From DATHWB01 sp040880725 (GTDB lineage Bacteria; Actinomycetota; Acidimicrobiia; Spongiisociales; ZC4RG35), in NCBI GenBank assembly GCA_040880725.1, contig JBBDHV010000020.1, positions 62,001 through 126,000 of the forward strand: 64,000 nt of DNA, read 5' to 3'. The notes under the pieces were generated by a model, which was not told where the DNA came from, ran no database searches, and was given only the letters and a program-made list of their open reading frames with translations. Positions within the stretch are counted from its first letter, which is position 1, and every line of letters starts with the position of its first letter. Position numbers and translations under genes: made by a program. Positions 1 through 8,906 of the stretch are shown in pieces.

Positions 1-1
1 C

Positions 2-196
2 ATCGATGCCGGGCTCCAGGAAGTCGGTTCGCCGGTGGACTCCGAGACCATCGGCCAGCTCGTGCTCGCCGAGCTCAGGGCGCTGGACGAAGTCGCATAC
101 CTGCGTTTCGCCAGCGTGTATCAGGACTTCCAGGGTGCGCGGGACTTCGAAGAGGCCCTCGCCTCACTCGAAGGTCAGATCTCCCTCAACGATTGA
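2..196 (+). CDS. nrdR: Transcriptional repressor NrdR, C-terminal part (cut by window edge)
   Basis: The first 64 codons visible read as the end of the ATP-cone repressor NrdR, which represses ribonucleotide reductase genes in response to nucleotide levels. The recognisable piece is the end of the ATP-cone, including VAYLRFASVYQDF, followed by a short acidic tail ending LEGQISLND. The N-terminal zinc ribbon lies outside the window. Its stop codon overlaps by 11 bases the end of the convergent membrane-protein gene. dut follows about 1.25 kb later, so two nucleotide-metabolism genes sit close together. Confidence 0.85.
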   Translation: MDAGLQEVGSPVDSETIGQLVLAELRALDEVAYLRFASVYQDFQGARDFEEALASLEGQISLND

Positions 197-1403
197 CCAC
201 GAGCGGAACGGCGAGCAGGTCGATGTACTCGCCCGCCCAGTCGCCGATCGACGCCGCGGCATCGTTCCAGCTGTCCCGGACGAAGGTGATCTGGGTCTCG
301 AGTTCGGCGATGTGTCCGGCCGCACGCTCGGGGTCTCGTGCCCGGAGTGCATCCAGATAGGACGCCTGCCAGTCGGGCAGCGAGGCCGCCAGGTCCGCCA
401 TACCGTCCCGATGAGTGTCGGTCAGGTCGTTGCCGGGAAGTGAGTTGACGCCGTTGGTGAACTCCGAGACCCATCCCGAGACGGTTTCGGTGACACCACC
501 GAGACCGTCGATGTCGGTTTCGGTGGGGAGTTCGATCGGGCGGGTGATGAGATGGACTGCAGAGGCATACGAGATCGATTCGGCGAGGGTCGTGCCGAGG
601 TCGAGGGCGCCCCCTGCCTGATTGATCGCCTGCTCGCGCACCGGGGCGAGTTCGACGTCGTCGGGCATGTCGCCGGCGACGGAAAAGAGACTTCTGGCTG
701 TCTCGTCGAGGCTGCCGAGTGCGGTCGATGCCGCCAGCGGATCGTCGACGGTGCCGTCGGAGAGGTCCTGTGCGGGGGCGGCAACTTGCGACACTCGGGA
801 CACGAGATCGGCCGAGGCGAGGGTCACTGCCTCGATGGACGCCGCCGTGTTCGCATCGTCCCACGTGAGAGCGCGCCAACCGACCAGCAGCGCCACCAGG
901 CCGAGGGCCCCGATCGCGATCACCTTCCGCTTGCGGACGCCGGTCCGGACGAGGGTCTCGTCGAGTTCACCCGGGGCCCAACCGATGATGTCCTCATCAG
1001 GGCTCAGGTTCCACAGTTCTTCGACGAGCAGTCCGGTGAGCGAGAGCGTGTCGCTGTCGGTGACGGGCGAAAGTCGAGTGGGGTCGGCCACCGTGCGAGC
1101 CGCAGCCACGCGTGGTGCGCGTTCGAGCCGTGCCGGCTGCGGGTCCGCGGAGACGATGTCCGGTTGACGCTCGAGTATGGCGATTCCGCCTCCGAACGGA
1201 GGGGGTTCGATGTCGATCGAGCCAACTTCTCGTCGTCCCATGGGACTCGAATAATGGCTGCCGCGTCGTCGACGAGCGGACGGCCGAAGCCGGCGTCCCG
1301 ACGTCTCTTCGATGGTGGAAGGGTCCACGACGTGGTCGAGGAGGCACTGTCCGTTCCGAACCGTGACCTGTGCCCGACATTCGGTACAGTATCCGTGTGG
1401 CAA
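186..1403 (-). CDS. Zinc-ribbon-like single-pass membrane protein, unknown function
   Basis: This 405-residue protein starts with a small zinc-ribbon-like segment (CTEC near residue 6, then QC and DH about 15 residues on). A low-complexity Arg/Pro linker follows, then one transmembrane helix at about residues 160-180 preceded by RKRK, and a 220-residue Ala/Asp-rich outer domain predicted helical. The topology suggests a cytoplasmic zinc ribbon and an extracytoplasmic helical domain. The start is a TTG with GGAG about nine bases upstream. It overlaps the nrdR stop at its 3' end. I do not recognise a named family for the outer domain. Confidence 0.7.
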   Translation of the reverse strand: MPHGYCTECRAQVTVRNGQCLLDHVVDPSTIEETSGRRLRPSARRRRGSHYSSPMGRREVGSIDIEPPPFGGGIAILERQPDIVSADPQPARLERAPRVAAARTVADPTRLSPVTDSDTLSLTGLLVEELWNLSPDEDIIGWAPGELDETLVRTGVRKRKVIAIGALGLVALLVGWRALTWDDANTAASIEAVTLASADLVSRVSQVAAPAQDLSDGTVDDPLAASTALGSLDETARSLFSVAGDMPDDVELAPVREQAINQAGGALDLGTTLAESISYASAVHLITRPIELPTETDIDGLGGVTETVSGWVSEFTNGVNSLPGNDLTDTHRDGMADLAASLPDWQASYLDALRARDPERAAGHIAELETQITFVRDSWNDAAASIGDWAGEYIDLLAVPLVVNR

Positions 1404-1450
1404 GTCTGTCAGCTCCGTGGTAAGTCCGCCCAGACCGCCCCACGTTTTTC

Positions 1451-1888
1451 ATGACCAACTGCCACGTTAGCTTCACCCGGCTCGATTCGGAACTACCTGC
1501 GCCATCTCAGGCGCATCCTGGCGACGCCGGCTTCGATCTCGTGACCGCCGAAGACGTCGTCCTGGACGCGGGGGAGCGGGGCGTGATTCCCACCGGCATC
1601 GCCGTCGCGATACCGGTGGGGTTTGCCGGGCTCGTCCTGGCCCGATCCGGTCACGCCGCCCGGCATGGAGTGGGCGTCGTGAACGCTCCGGGTCTGATCG
1701 ACAGCGGCTACCGGGGCGAGATCAAGGTGATTCTGATCAATCACGGGTCCGAGTCGGTCGTGTTCGAGCGAGGCGAACGCATCGCCCAGTTGCTCATCAC
1801 GCCGGTGCCGACGGTGCAGCTGATCGAAGTCTCCGACCTCGACGACACAGTGCGCGGAGGCGCCGGGTTCGGCTCTTCGGGACGCTGA
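1451..1888 (+). CDS. dut: Deoxyuridine 5'-triphosphate nucleotidohydrolase (dUTPase)
   Basis: The 145-residue protein has all five motifs of trimeric dUTPases in order: PGDAGFDL (motif 1), ARSGHA (motif 2, usually PRSG), GLIDSGYRGEI (motif 3 with the substrate-binding Tyr), RGERIAQLLI (motif 4), and RGGAGFGSSG at the C-terminus (motif 5). It hydrolyses dUTP to dUMP and pyrophosphate, keeping uracil out of DNA and supplying dTMP synthesis. Length matches the family. Three tRNA genes follow directly on the same strand. Confidence 0.93.
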   Translation: MTNCHVSFTRLDSELPAPSQAHPGDAGFDLVTAEDVVLDAGERGVIPTGIAVAIPVGFAGLVLARSGHAARHGVGVVNAPGLIDSGYRGEIKVILINHGSESVVFERGERIAQLLITPVPTVQLIEVSDLDDTVRGGAGFGSSGR

Positions 1889-1937
1889 AGCCGGGTTGGC
1901 GGACTTTCGCGGCCACCGGCTATCATCGCCCCTCCCT

Positions 1938-2010
1938 GCGGAAGTAGCTCAGCTGGTAGAGCGCAACCTTGCCAAGGTTGAGGTCGCGGGTTCGAACCCC
2001 GTCTTCCGCT
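1938..2010 (+). tRNA. tRNA-Gly (GCC)
   Basis: The acceptor stem GCGGAAG pairs with CTTCCGC. The D-arm AGCTCAGCTGGTAGAGC, the anticodon loop with GCC, and the TTCGAACCC T-loop are all present. The discriminator is T at 2010 and no CCA is encoded. It is the first of three clustered tRNAs. Confidence 0.95.
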
Positions 2011-2046
2011 CTGAGACCGGCGCCGGCCGGTCTTTTTGATCATCAT

Positions 2047-2120
2047 GGCGACGTGGCCGAGTGGTTAGGCACGGGTCTGCAAAACCTGTTACCCCGGTTC
2101 AATTCCGGGCGTCGCCTCCA
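2047..2120 (+). tRNA. tRNA-Cys (GCA)
   Basis: The acceptor stem GGCGACG pairs with CGTCGCC. The anticodon GCA sits in the loop CTGCAAA, and the T-loop is GTTCAATTC. The discriminator base is T, and CCA appears to be encoded at 2118-2120. It lies between tRNA-Gly and tRNA-Val. Confidence 0.95.
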
Positions 2121-2135
2121 GACAACTGAAGATCC

Positions 2136-2207
2136 GGGCCCTTAGCTCAGGGGGAGAGCGCTTCCCTGACACGGAAGAGGTCGCTGGTTCAAATCCAGCA
2201 GGGCCCA
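2136..2207 (+). tRNA. tRNA-Val (GAC)
   Basis: The acceptor stem GGGCCCT pairs with AGGGCCC. The anticodon stem CTTCC/GGAAG encloses CTGACAC, giving anticodon GAC. The T-loop is TTCAAAT and the discriminator is A. A strong rho-independent terminator starts four bases after the gene. The window's other Val isoacceptor, CAC at 17355, is the island integration site. Confidence 0.95.
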
Positions 2208-2210
2208 CTG

Positions 2211-2247
2211 CCGAATTCCCTTATTACATAAGGGAATTCGGCTTTTT
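2211..2247 (+). terminator. Intrinsic terminator of the tRNA cluster
   Basis: A perfect 13-bp inverted repeat (2211-2223 with 2229-2241, arms CCGAATTCCCTTA / TAAGGGAATTCGG) with a 5-base loop is followed by C and a run of five T. This is the clearest rho-independent terminator in the window. Confidence 0.9.
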
Positions 2248-2520
2248 GGTGGGGAGCTTGACGACTTCTGGTCCGCGTCTGGTCCGCGCGTGAATCGTCT
2301 CGTGCGACCGCTGGTCGGTCGTCGCGCGCAGTTGTTCGCCGCGAAGCCGACGAAGGTTCCCGAAAATCTGCTGCCGACGGCGGAACCGGTCGGTGACCAC
2401 CGGAAGGGATCGGGAGAAATCATCAGCGGCTTGATACCTGTTGTGTCATATCATCAGAAAGTCGCGTCTAGCGTGACTATCCGCATCGATCCGGCACGTC
2501 TACCGACTACCGTCGGCGGA

Positions 2521-3204
2521 GTGGCGGCCGATGTTCTACATGTGCTGATCGCTGAAGACCAGTTCCTGTTGCGGGAGGGCACCCGGCGTCTATTGGAGGA
2601 GGTGCCGGGGGTGGAGGTCGTGGGCGAGGCGTCTGACTACGACGACGTCCTCGCCGAGACCAGACGGCTACGCCCCGATGTGGTGCTCATGGACATCAAG
2701 ATGCCTCCCACCCACACCATGGAGGGCATCGAAGCGGCTCATGTCATCAAGGCTGAGCAGCCCGAGACCGGGGTCGTGGTCCTCAGTCAGCACGAGGAGG
2801 AGGGTTATGTGTGGGCGCTGCTCGAAGGCGGCGTGGCCGGTCTCGGATACCTGCACAAACTGCGGGTGGGGGACATCCATCAGTTGGTCAGGGCGCTGTA
2901 CGAAGTAGCAGCAGGAGGATCGGTCGTCGATCCCCGCATCCTCGAGTCCCTTCTCGAGCGGCGGTCCAAGAAGCCCGGCTCGGCTCTCTCGCGGCTCACT
3001 CCCCGGGAGTCGGAGGTGCTCGTCTCGATGGCCGAGGGTAAGACCAACAGCGCCATCGCCTCGGAGTTGTCGATCGCCGTGGGGACGGTCGAGAAGCGGA
3101 TCTCGACCATCTTCTCGGAGCTGGGGCTGGGTGACGAGTCAGACGTCAATCGGCGTGTGGCCGCGGTTCTCGTTTACCTCAGAGAGTCGCTTGGCGACTC
3201 ATGA
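2521..3204 (+). CDS. NarL/FixJ-family response regulator
   Basis: The 227-residue protein has a receiver domain (acidic pair in LIAEDQ, phospho-acceptor Asp58 in VVLMDIKMPP, conserved Lys in GYLHKLRVG) and a C-terminal LuxR-type helix-turn-helix (SRLTPRESEVLVSMAEGKTN, then IAVGTVEKRISTIF). It should bind DNA when phosphorylated. The start is placed at GTG 2521, just before the receiver fold; the frame is open further upstream, but that part does not look like protein. A second GTG at 2542 is possible. Its partner is almost certainly the convergent histidine kinase, whose 3' end overlaps this gene by 26 bases. Confidence 0.88.
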   Translation: MAADVLHVLIAEDQFLLREGTRRLLEEVPGVEVVGEASDYDDVLAETRRLRPDVVLMDIKMPPTHTMEGIEAAHVIKAEQPETGVVVLSQHEEEGYVWALLEGGVAGLGYLHKLRVGDIHQLVRALYEVAAGGSVVDPRILESLLERRSKKPGSALSRLTPRESEVLVSMAEGKTNSAIASELSIAVGTVEKRISTIFSELGLGDESDVNRRVAAVLVYLRESLGDS

Positions 3205-5422
3205 GCTCAGTCACTCCCGCATCCTCGGGTGCCTCGGCGCGGATCCACGTACCTGCTCCCGGTCGGCTCTCCACAGAGAGAGATCCGCCGACCGCTCCGA
3301 TGCGGTCGGCCATGTTCTGGAGACCGCCGCGGCGCATCGCCTTGGAGGCGTCGAACCCCGGCCCGTCGTCGTGGACCTCGAGGACCATCTTGTGTGGGGC
3401 CGACCCGGCACGTAGCGAGACGATCACGCGGGCTCCCGGGGCGTGCTTGACCACGTTCGTCATGGCCTCGAGGGCGACGAAGTAGAACGCGGCTTCCAAC
3501 TCGGGCGGGAGACGGCGGCCTTTCGTAGACGGGTCCACGTCGATGCGAATGCTGACTGGCAGGCGGGCGGCGTGGGCGTGGAGGGCTGCTTCGAGGCCCC
3601 GGTCGGAGAGGAGGCTCGGATAGATGCCTCGGGCCAGGTCCTGGAGCGAGAAGACAGCCTGTTCCGCCTCGTCGGCGAATTCTTCCAGCAGAGGGCTCCT
3701 CAACGTCTTCGGTGCTCGAGCTGCCCTGCGTAGCCGGGCAGCCAGGGAGACGAGTTGCTGCTGTGCCCCGTCGTGAAGGTCGCGTTCGATGCGCCGCCGT
3801 TCTTCGTCCTGGGCGGCGACCAGGCGTTGGCGTGAGCGGTGCAACTCGGCCGCCTGCTCCTCGATCCGGTCCAGCTGCTGCCGCAGCTCTCCCTCGAGCC
3901 GCAGGTTGCGCAGGGCAAGAGCCGACTCCCTGGCGACGACGGTGAGGAGGTCGAGGTCCTCTGCGCCGAACGGGTCGTTTGCGGGTCTGCCGCAGGCGAT
4001 CAGGCCGATGAGATGTTCGCCGGCGATCAACGGCGCCACCATGGCTCCCGGCTCGCTCACCAACAGACGCACAGCCTGGGCGCTGTCGGGTTTGAGATCT
4101 GCGAGCAGTCTGCCGGTCGAGAGACGAGCCAGATCGGTGGCGAGTTCGTTGGAAACCAACACCGAGGGGCCGGCATCCCGTCCGGGCGAGGCGATCACTC
4201 TCAACCAACCGGACCCGCTTGTCGGCAGATGCAGCCAGACGGTCGTCCATCCTGCGCCGAGCGAGCTGATGACTATCCCCGCTATCCGATCACCGAGACT
4301 GGCCGCGTCGGGGCTGTCCCCAACGGTGTCACCGAGCCGAGCGAGACCCATCAACCCCCGGGGTCGGTCTCCGTACAGCAACCGCGCCACTAGATCCTCG
4401 ACGCGTCGCCGCAGCGGCTGGGCCAGATAGCTGACCAGCAGCGCCAATGCCAGAGCGCCCACAACTCTGTCGTCACGTCCGGCGATGCTGACGCCGGCGA
4501 GGAGAGCGATCCCGAGGAACGACGTGGTCAGCAACGCCGAGGACAACGTGTACACCAGACCCTTGGAGATGACTAAGTCGATTTCCCACAGCCCATGCCT
4601 GAATATGGCCATTGCGGCTGCGAGGAAAGGAAGCGGCACCGCCAGCAGCACCAGAACCTGGCCGACAGCTCGCAGTGCTTGTGAGTCGAAGGCTTGGACC
4701 GGAATGGCCTGGAGGGTGACCGAGATCGCTGCGCCCACCAGCAGCCACTTGATCTGCTGGCGAACGACCGGCCCCGCTTTGCGAAACCGGTCCACGAGAG
4801 CAGCAATCGCCCCCACCGGCGCCAGGATGCTCAGTACCGTGGCGGACATGGACGCAAGTCGAAAGACCAGCTCTGACTCAACCATTCCCGTCAACGGCCC
4901 CAGCAGGCCGCCCGGCAGGGCGACCCTGATCAACGGTGGGGGCTCGCCCGCCGGGGCGAGCAGGTAGCCGACCACCGCCAGCAGCAAGATGACTGGGGCG
5001 AGCCCCAGGGTTGCTCGCTTCAACAGAGGTCGATGAAACCTGCCATCGGGGAATGCGGCGATCACGACCACCCATAAGGGCAGCAGCAGGGCGGCCGCAA
5101 CCCACGACCAGGCCATCGCCGTCTGCTCGACCAAGCTCGGCGTCGCGGCCAAAGTGCCTGCTCGTGTGAGCACGCCCGCTGCCATCACCACGGTGCCGAA
5201 GAGCAAACCGATGGCGAGATGCGTGACGCCATAGCGGTTGTTCGGCCGGTGCCAAAGGATGAACGCCCCCAACACGGTCGCGCCGACCGCGACCAGCGCG
5301 TACTGGAGGAACCCGGGGGGCATCGCCTGTGCGCTCGTCGTTTGCAGCCACATCCCCATTGCGACGGCGACTGTCGCCGTCGCCGCAGCGGTGACCACCA
5401 TCCGATGGGAAACGCTCGTCAT
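3179..5422 (-). CDS. NarL-type sensor histidine kinase with multi-pass membrane sensor and GAF domain
   Basis: The 747-residue protein has about eight transmembrane helices in residues 10-340, a GAF-like domain at about 370-505, a coiled coil at 505-545, and a HisKA_3 dimerisation helix with phospho-acceptor His550 (ERDLHDGAQQQLVSLAARL). The HATPase domain follows, with N-box MTNVVKHA and G-box HDDGPGF near 685. The membrane part contains VVRQQIKWLLVGAA and GLWEIDLVISKGLVY, also seen in the neighbour at 6138. It should phosphorylate the regulator at 2521-3204. The two genes run tail to tail with a 26-base overlap, so their transcripts are antisense at the 3' ends. Confidence 0.9.
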   Translation of the reverse strand: MTSVSHRMVVTAAATATVAVAMGMWLQTTSAQAMPPGFLQYALVAVGATVLGAFILWHRPNNRYGVTHLAIGLLFGTVVMAAGVLTRAGTLAATPSLVEQTAMAWSWVAAALLLPLWVVVIAAFPDGRFHRPLLKRATLGLAPVILLLAVVGYLLAPAGEPPPLIRVALPGGLLGPLTGMVESELVFRLASMSATVLSILAPVGAIAALVDRFRKAGPVVRQQIKWLLVGAAISVTLQAIPVQAFDSQALRAVGQVLVLLAVPLPFLAAAMAIFRHGLWEIDLVISKGLVYTLSSALLTTSFLGIALLAGVSIAGRDDRVVGALALALLVSYLAQPLRRRVEDLVARLLYGDRPRGLMGLARLGDTVGDSPDAASLGDRIAGIVISSLGAGWTTVWLHLPTSGSGWLRVIASPGRDAGPSVLVSNELATDLARLSTGRLLADLKPDSAQAVRLLVSEPGAMVAPLIAGEHLIGLIACGRPANDPFGAEDLDLLTVVARESALALRNLRLEGELRQQLDRIEEQAAELHRSRQRLVAAQDEERRRIERDLHDGAQQQLVSLAARLRRAARAPKTLRSPLLEEFADEAEQAVFSLQDLARGIYPSLLSDRGLEAALHAHAARLPVSIRIDVDPSTKGRRLPPELEAAFYFVALEAMTNVVKHAPGARVIVSLRAGSAPHKMVLEVHDDGPGFDASKAMRRGGLQNMADRIGAVGGSLSVESRPGAGTWIRAEAPEDAGVTELMSRQATL

Positions 5423-5598
5423 CGGCCCATTGTCGCCTGGAACGCTCCTGCAAGGAAGCCGGAAGGCCTCTCGATTTTGGAGGTCATCCCTTGGGTCGGG
5501 GAGGGTTTTCCCCCACCAGCCTCGGGGGTTGGTCGGCTTCCGGTCTCGGCTCTCTCCCCATACGTTCCGAATGTGGCCTACCGAGAGGAGAAGACGTT

Positions 5599-6141
5599 AT
5601 GACCACGATCCGGACAGAGGCACCGTCCCGCAGATGGACTGCTGTATCGAAAGTGACCGTCGCCGGTCTGGTGGTGGGGGCGGTGTTGGGTCAGGTCGGG
5701 GGAGCGATAGGAATCGGAACCGCCCAGACCATTCTCTTCGCCACGAGCAGCGTAGGTCTGACGGTGGGCGTCGCACTGATGGCAGTGCGGCATCTGCGGC
5801 GGGGTCAGGTCCTGGTCGGCGCCGGGTTCGCCATCCTGGCCGTAGCGGAGACGATGATCTGGACTGGAGGCGGCCCGGAGCAGGGCGGTGAGTCGGCCTT
5901 CGCCGGCGGCGCCCTGTTCTACCTTCCAGCCCTTCTCATGATCAGCCTGCCCGCGGCCTTCCCATGGTGGGTGCGTGCAGTCGGTTCATTGGCAGCGGTG
6001 TCCTTCGGAATCCACGCCTACCTCTTTCTTCTCGGGGTGGAAGTGACTTCCCAAGGTCTTCCCGCCATCGTCGGATACGTTCTGCTCACCCTCGCCGTGA
6101 TCGGGTGGGTCGTGTCGGTTGTGCGCTCTCCCGACCGATGA
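5599..6141 (+). CDS. Small multi-pass membrane protein, unknown
   Basis: The 180-residue protein has about six hydrophobic helices and no enzymatic motif that I recognise. The start is ATG 5599, preceded by GAGAGGAG at good spacing; the frame extends upstream but without such a site. The last bases overlap the ATG of the next gene (ATGA), so the two are translationally coupled. Its position beside a kinase and a kinase-less sensor homologue suggests a role in the same membrane signalling unit, but this is inference. Confidence 0.72.
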   Translation: MTTIRTEAPSRRWTAVSKVTVAGLVVGAVLGQVGGAIGIGTAQTILFATSSVGLTVGVALMAVRHLRRGQVLVGAGFAILAVAETMIWTGGGPEQGGESAFAGGALFYLPALLMISLPAAFPWWVRAVGSLAAVSFGIHAYLFLLGVEVTSQGLPAIVGYVLLTLAVIGWVVSVVRSPDR

Positions 6142-7286
6142 CGGTCTCACGCGTTTTCGTCTGGACGCTGTGGGCGGCGAACGTCACCATGGCGACGGTC
6201 AGTCTGGTGCTGGTAGGCGCCGAAACCGCGGTGTTGACGACCATCGTCTTCGGTTTCTCGTCGGTGGGGGCGCTTGTTGCCTCCCGCCACCCGGCCAACC
6301 CGATCGGATGGACGTTCTGTCTCACCGGGTCTGCTGCTGGGATCCAGGCGCTAGCCCTCGCCTATGCCCTCGATTCGCTCGGGAATGGGGCCATGACACC
6401 GGGAGTCGTGGTGGCGGCCTGGGTCCAGGAGTGGATGTGGATCCCGCTGATCGGGCTGCCGACCGTGGTGGTGCCGCCCCTGTTCCCCGATGGTCGGCTT
6501 CCCTCCCCGCGATGGCGGGTCGTTCTGTGGGCCGGGATCCTGACCATGACGGTGGGGGTGTTCGGCTTCGCCTTGAAGACGGGCCCGCTGGCCAACGACC
6601 CGCGTCTCGCCGGTCTGACCAACCCGTTCGGGGTGTCGCCGGGGGCAGAGGTCGTCGGTCTCATCGGGTTCGTTCTGATGCTGGCCACCGCGGCCCTCGC
6701 GATTGCCTCGCTCGTAGTCCGATACCGCCGAGCCGGTGGTGACCAGCGTCAGCAGATCAAGTGGTTCGCCTACGGCGGATCAATCATGGGCTTGCTCGTG
6801 GTGGTGGGATCGGCCCTCTGGCAGGTGTCCCCGATCGCCCGGCAGGTCGTGCCCTTCAGCCTGCTGTTGGGCCCTACCGGAGCAGGGATCGGCATTCTGA
6901 GATACCGACTGTACGACATCGATCGGATCATCAACCTCACACTCGTCTACTCGGTTCTCAGCGGGCTGTTGGGGGCGGTGTACGTCGGATCGGTCTTCCT
7001 CCTCGGCGGAGTGGGATCGGCGTTGGGATCGGACGACACGCTTGGGGTGGCGGCTTCGGTCCTGGTGGTGGCGGCGCTGTTCCATCCCGCTCGGAGGCGC
7101 CTCCAGGCGACCATCGACCGGCGCTTCTATCGCAGCAAGTACGACGCCGCCCGAACCGTGGAGCTCTTTGCCCGCCGGCTCGTCGAACAGGCGGATCTCG
7201 AGACCGTGGGTGACGACCTCGTGGCACTGACCAGCAGCACCATGCGACCCTCGCACGTATCCCTCTGGTTGAGAGACCCGGGCTGA
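6138..7286 (+). CDS. Membrane sensor protein resembling a histidine-kinase input half, no kinase domain
   Basis: The 382-residue protein has about eight transmembrane helices, then a soluble stretch from about residue 310. It shares with the kinase at 3179-5422 the segments RQQIKWFAYG and YRLYDIDRIINLTLVYS and the juxtamembrane region PARRRLQATIDRRFYRSKYD. It stops within what would be the start of a GAF domain (LVALTSSTMRPSHVSLWLRD), with no HisKA or HATPase region. Many such stand-alone proteins occur in actinomycetes. It may be a sensor acting through protein contact or a truncated kinase. ATG 6138 overlaps the upstream stop. Confidence 0.78.
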   Translation: MTVSRVFVWTLWAANVTMATVSLVLVGAETAVLTTIVFGFSSVGALVASRHPANPIGWTFCLTGSAAGIQALALAYALDSLGNGAMTPGVVVAAWVQEWMWIPLIGLPTVVVPPLFPDGRLPSPRWRVVLWAGILTMTVGVFGFALKTGPLANDPRLAGLTNPFGVSPGAEVVGLIGFVLMLATAALAIASLVVRYRRAGGDQRQQIKWFAYGGSIMGLLVVVGSALWQVSPIARQVVPFSLLLGPTGAGIGILRYRLYDIDRIINLTLVYSVLSGLLGAVYVGSVFLLGGVGSALGSDDTLGVAASVLVVAALFHPARRRLQATIDRRFYRSKYDAARTVELFARRLVEQADLETVGDDLVALTSSTMRPSHVSLWLRDPG

Positions 7287-7543
7287 GCTGACCCCGCCGA
7301 CCCGTTGGAGCGAACGGCATCCCGGGGGAAGTACCCGGCTGGCGGTCGTGGCCGCGACCACGGTCTCCAGCAGCCGGCCCTGGCTCTCAAGATCGCGTTG
7401 GGCGCTACTTCAGGATTAGCGCACTTAAGCGAGCCCTCGGGCTGGCTGTATTCCAAAACTCGCCGATACGCGCAACCTGATGCCCGGCTGCGTTTCCTGA
7501 GCGGTGTGTGCGGTTGACTCGCGGGTCATGAAAGAAGCCAGCC

Positions 7544-7648
7544 ATGAGTCGTTTCTACGTGACAACTGCTATTCCGTACGTCAATGCGCCGCCCCATCTC
7601 GGGCACGCTTTGGAGTTCGTACAGGGCGACGTTCGTGCCCGTATATGA
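7544..7648 (+). pseudogene. metG: Methionyl-tRNA synthetase, N-terminal fragment
   Basis: Thirty-four codons read as the exact start of MetRS: MSRFYVTTAIPYVNAPPHLG with the class I signature region (HLGH, the HIGH box), then ALEFVQGDVRAR, and a stop after one more codon. A ribosome-site-like GAAAGAAG precedes the ATG. The rest of the roughly 550-residue enzyme is missing. It is a remnant, probably from a duplicated or transferred copy; a functional metG must exist elsewhere. Confidence 0.85.
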
Positions 7649-7736
7649 CGTCTGGCAGGCGATCAGGTCGCGGCCCGCGCTGCTGAGTTCGAGGAACTGG
7701 GACAGACTTGGGCCTGGTCACCACTACGTGCCTGCT

Positions 7737-7988
7737 TCAACGGCTTGCCTGCGGCTCACCGCCGAATTCGAAGTACATGGGATCGGGCACGAGCCAGTCA
7801 CCACCCCAGGTGAAGCCCCACGACTGCATGATCGCGACGAGACGTGGGTCCTGCGTCCCATCCGATCCGTAGGGATTGGTCGGGGCGTTGATGTCGACGG
7901 CAGCACCCCATGAGTGGCGGGACAGGCCCGCAGAGGTTCCAGTCACCGTGCGCGTGAAGCGCGGGTTCCAACAACCGGCGAACCCATT
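7737..7988 (-). pseudogene. M15-type (VanY-like) peptidase, C-terminal fragment
   Basis: About 84 codons on the minus strand match the end of an M15 D-Ala-D-Ala carboxypeptidase-like domain: AGCWNPRF, then LSRHSWGAAVDIN (zinc-binding His and Asp), NPYG, and FTWGGDW with the region PMYFEF where the third zinc His would lie (here replaced by Tyr). No start or upstream half remains in this frame. The intact protein at 43651 carries the same domain (SRHALGISIDIN, MHFSW), so this is a degraded relative. Confidence 0.7.
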
Positions 7989-8022
7989 CCGCCGTGACGA
8001 TCCGCTCGTCCCTGAAGGGTCG

Positions 8023-8340
8023 ACTCTGCTCGATAACGGTCAAGGCGACGACACAGCGGGCCCGTTCCCGAGACGCGTAACACCGTTCGGTGGAGGACTT
8101 ATCGCCATCCAACAACCAGCCGACTGGTCCAGTGACAGTGACCGAGCCCCGTCGGTGCTGCTTCATTCCACCGACGGCATCACATGGGAGCTCATCGGGA
8201 CCACAGACGGCATCGCCCTGCGGAACCTGCTGGCACTCGGCACGGAGCGCCTCCTCGCAACCGGCGCGATCCCCGACCCGGGTGACACCCATGCAAACAG
8301 CGGCGGGATCTGGGTCTTCGAACCCCCTCCAGCCAACTAG
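8023..8340 (+). pseudogene. C-terminal remnant of a repeat/propeller-type secreted protein
   Basis: The open frame ending at 8340 contains APSVLLHSTDGITWELIGT and a following ALGTERLLATGA, typical of the 'S.DG..W' blades of BNR-like or WD40-like secreted proteins of Acidimicrobiia. It ends with GIWVFEPPPAN and a stop. There is no credible start or signal peptide, and it sits between other fragments, so I treat it as a 3' remnant. Confidence 0.45.
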
Positions 8341-8576
8341 CCCTACCTCCGCGCCAACAACGAGTCTCACCGACCAGAACGGCACTTCGAGGAAGGGCGT
8401 CGACACGATCCAGATGCCAGGCGGCGCGTTGTGCCCGCACTCTGGGTGTTGAACTGCTGACTCAGCGCGGTGCGAGCGGATCGCGGATGGGGAGCCGGCG
8501 ACTCCGCTGAAGACTGAGAGGTGACCGGGCTTTGTAGCATGGGTACTGACCAAGGATGACGGTACCCTGAGCAGTC
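8341..8576. other. Intergenic stretch with a short inverted repeat before the 8577 gene
   Basis: No gene is apparent here. GGGTAC (8541-8546) and GTACCC (8562-8567) form an inverted repeat directly upstream of the ATG at 8577, a position compatible with an operator for the toxin-antitoxin-like pair that follows. There is no other support. Confidence 0.3.
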
Positions 8577-8906
8577 ATGAACAGATTGACGAGGGCTGCA
8601 GCTCAGGTCCCGGCCGTGCCCGATGACCTCGATATCGCTGAGGTAGAGAAGGTCAGCGGTGTAGTGGAGTTGCCGCTGCACATCCGTTGGAGCGGCCCTC
8701 CTCGCCGCTACGACCTCACTGATCGTCAGCAGCGCGCTCGGGCGTACGAACAGGTTCTCCGTGAGGGTAATGAAGACGATATTCGCCGGTTCATTCGCGC
8801 CGATGAACTGATCGATCTGTGGGACGAGCTGGTCTTGCCCCGGCATGTGCGCCGGGCCTGGGCAGACTGGCTGAAGCGTCGCCGGGGCGTCTCGCTGTCT
8901 TGCTGA
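8577..8906 (+). CDS. Small hypothetical protein, possible first gene of a nucleotidyltransferase pair
   Basis: The 109-residue protein has charged helices (DLTDRQQRARAYEQVLREG, then LIDLWDELVLP) and no signal peptide. Small helical proteins like this are often encoded just upstream of AbiEii-type nucleotidyltransferase genes in actinomycetes. The next frame, which overlaps its stop, does encode such a protein start. Because the partner is truncated, this gene may be a non-functional leftover. Confidence 0.55.
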   Translation: MNRLTRAAAQVPAVPDDLDIAEVEKVSGVVELPLHIRWSGPPRRYDLTDRQQRARAYEQVLREGNEDDIRRFIRADELIDLWDELVLPRHVRRAWADWLKRRRGVSLSC

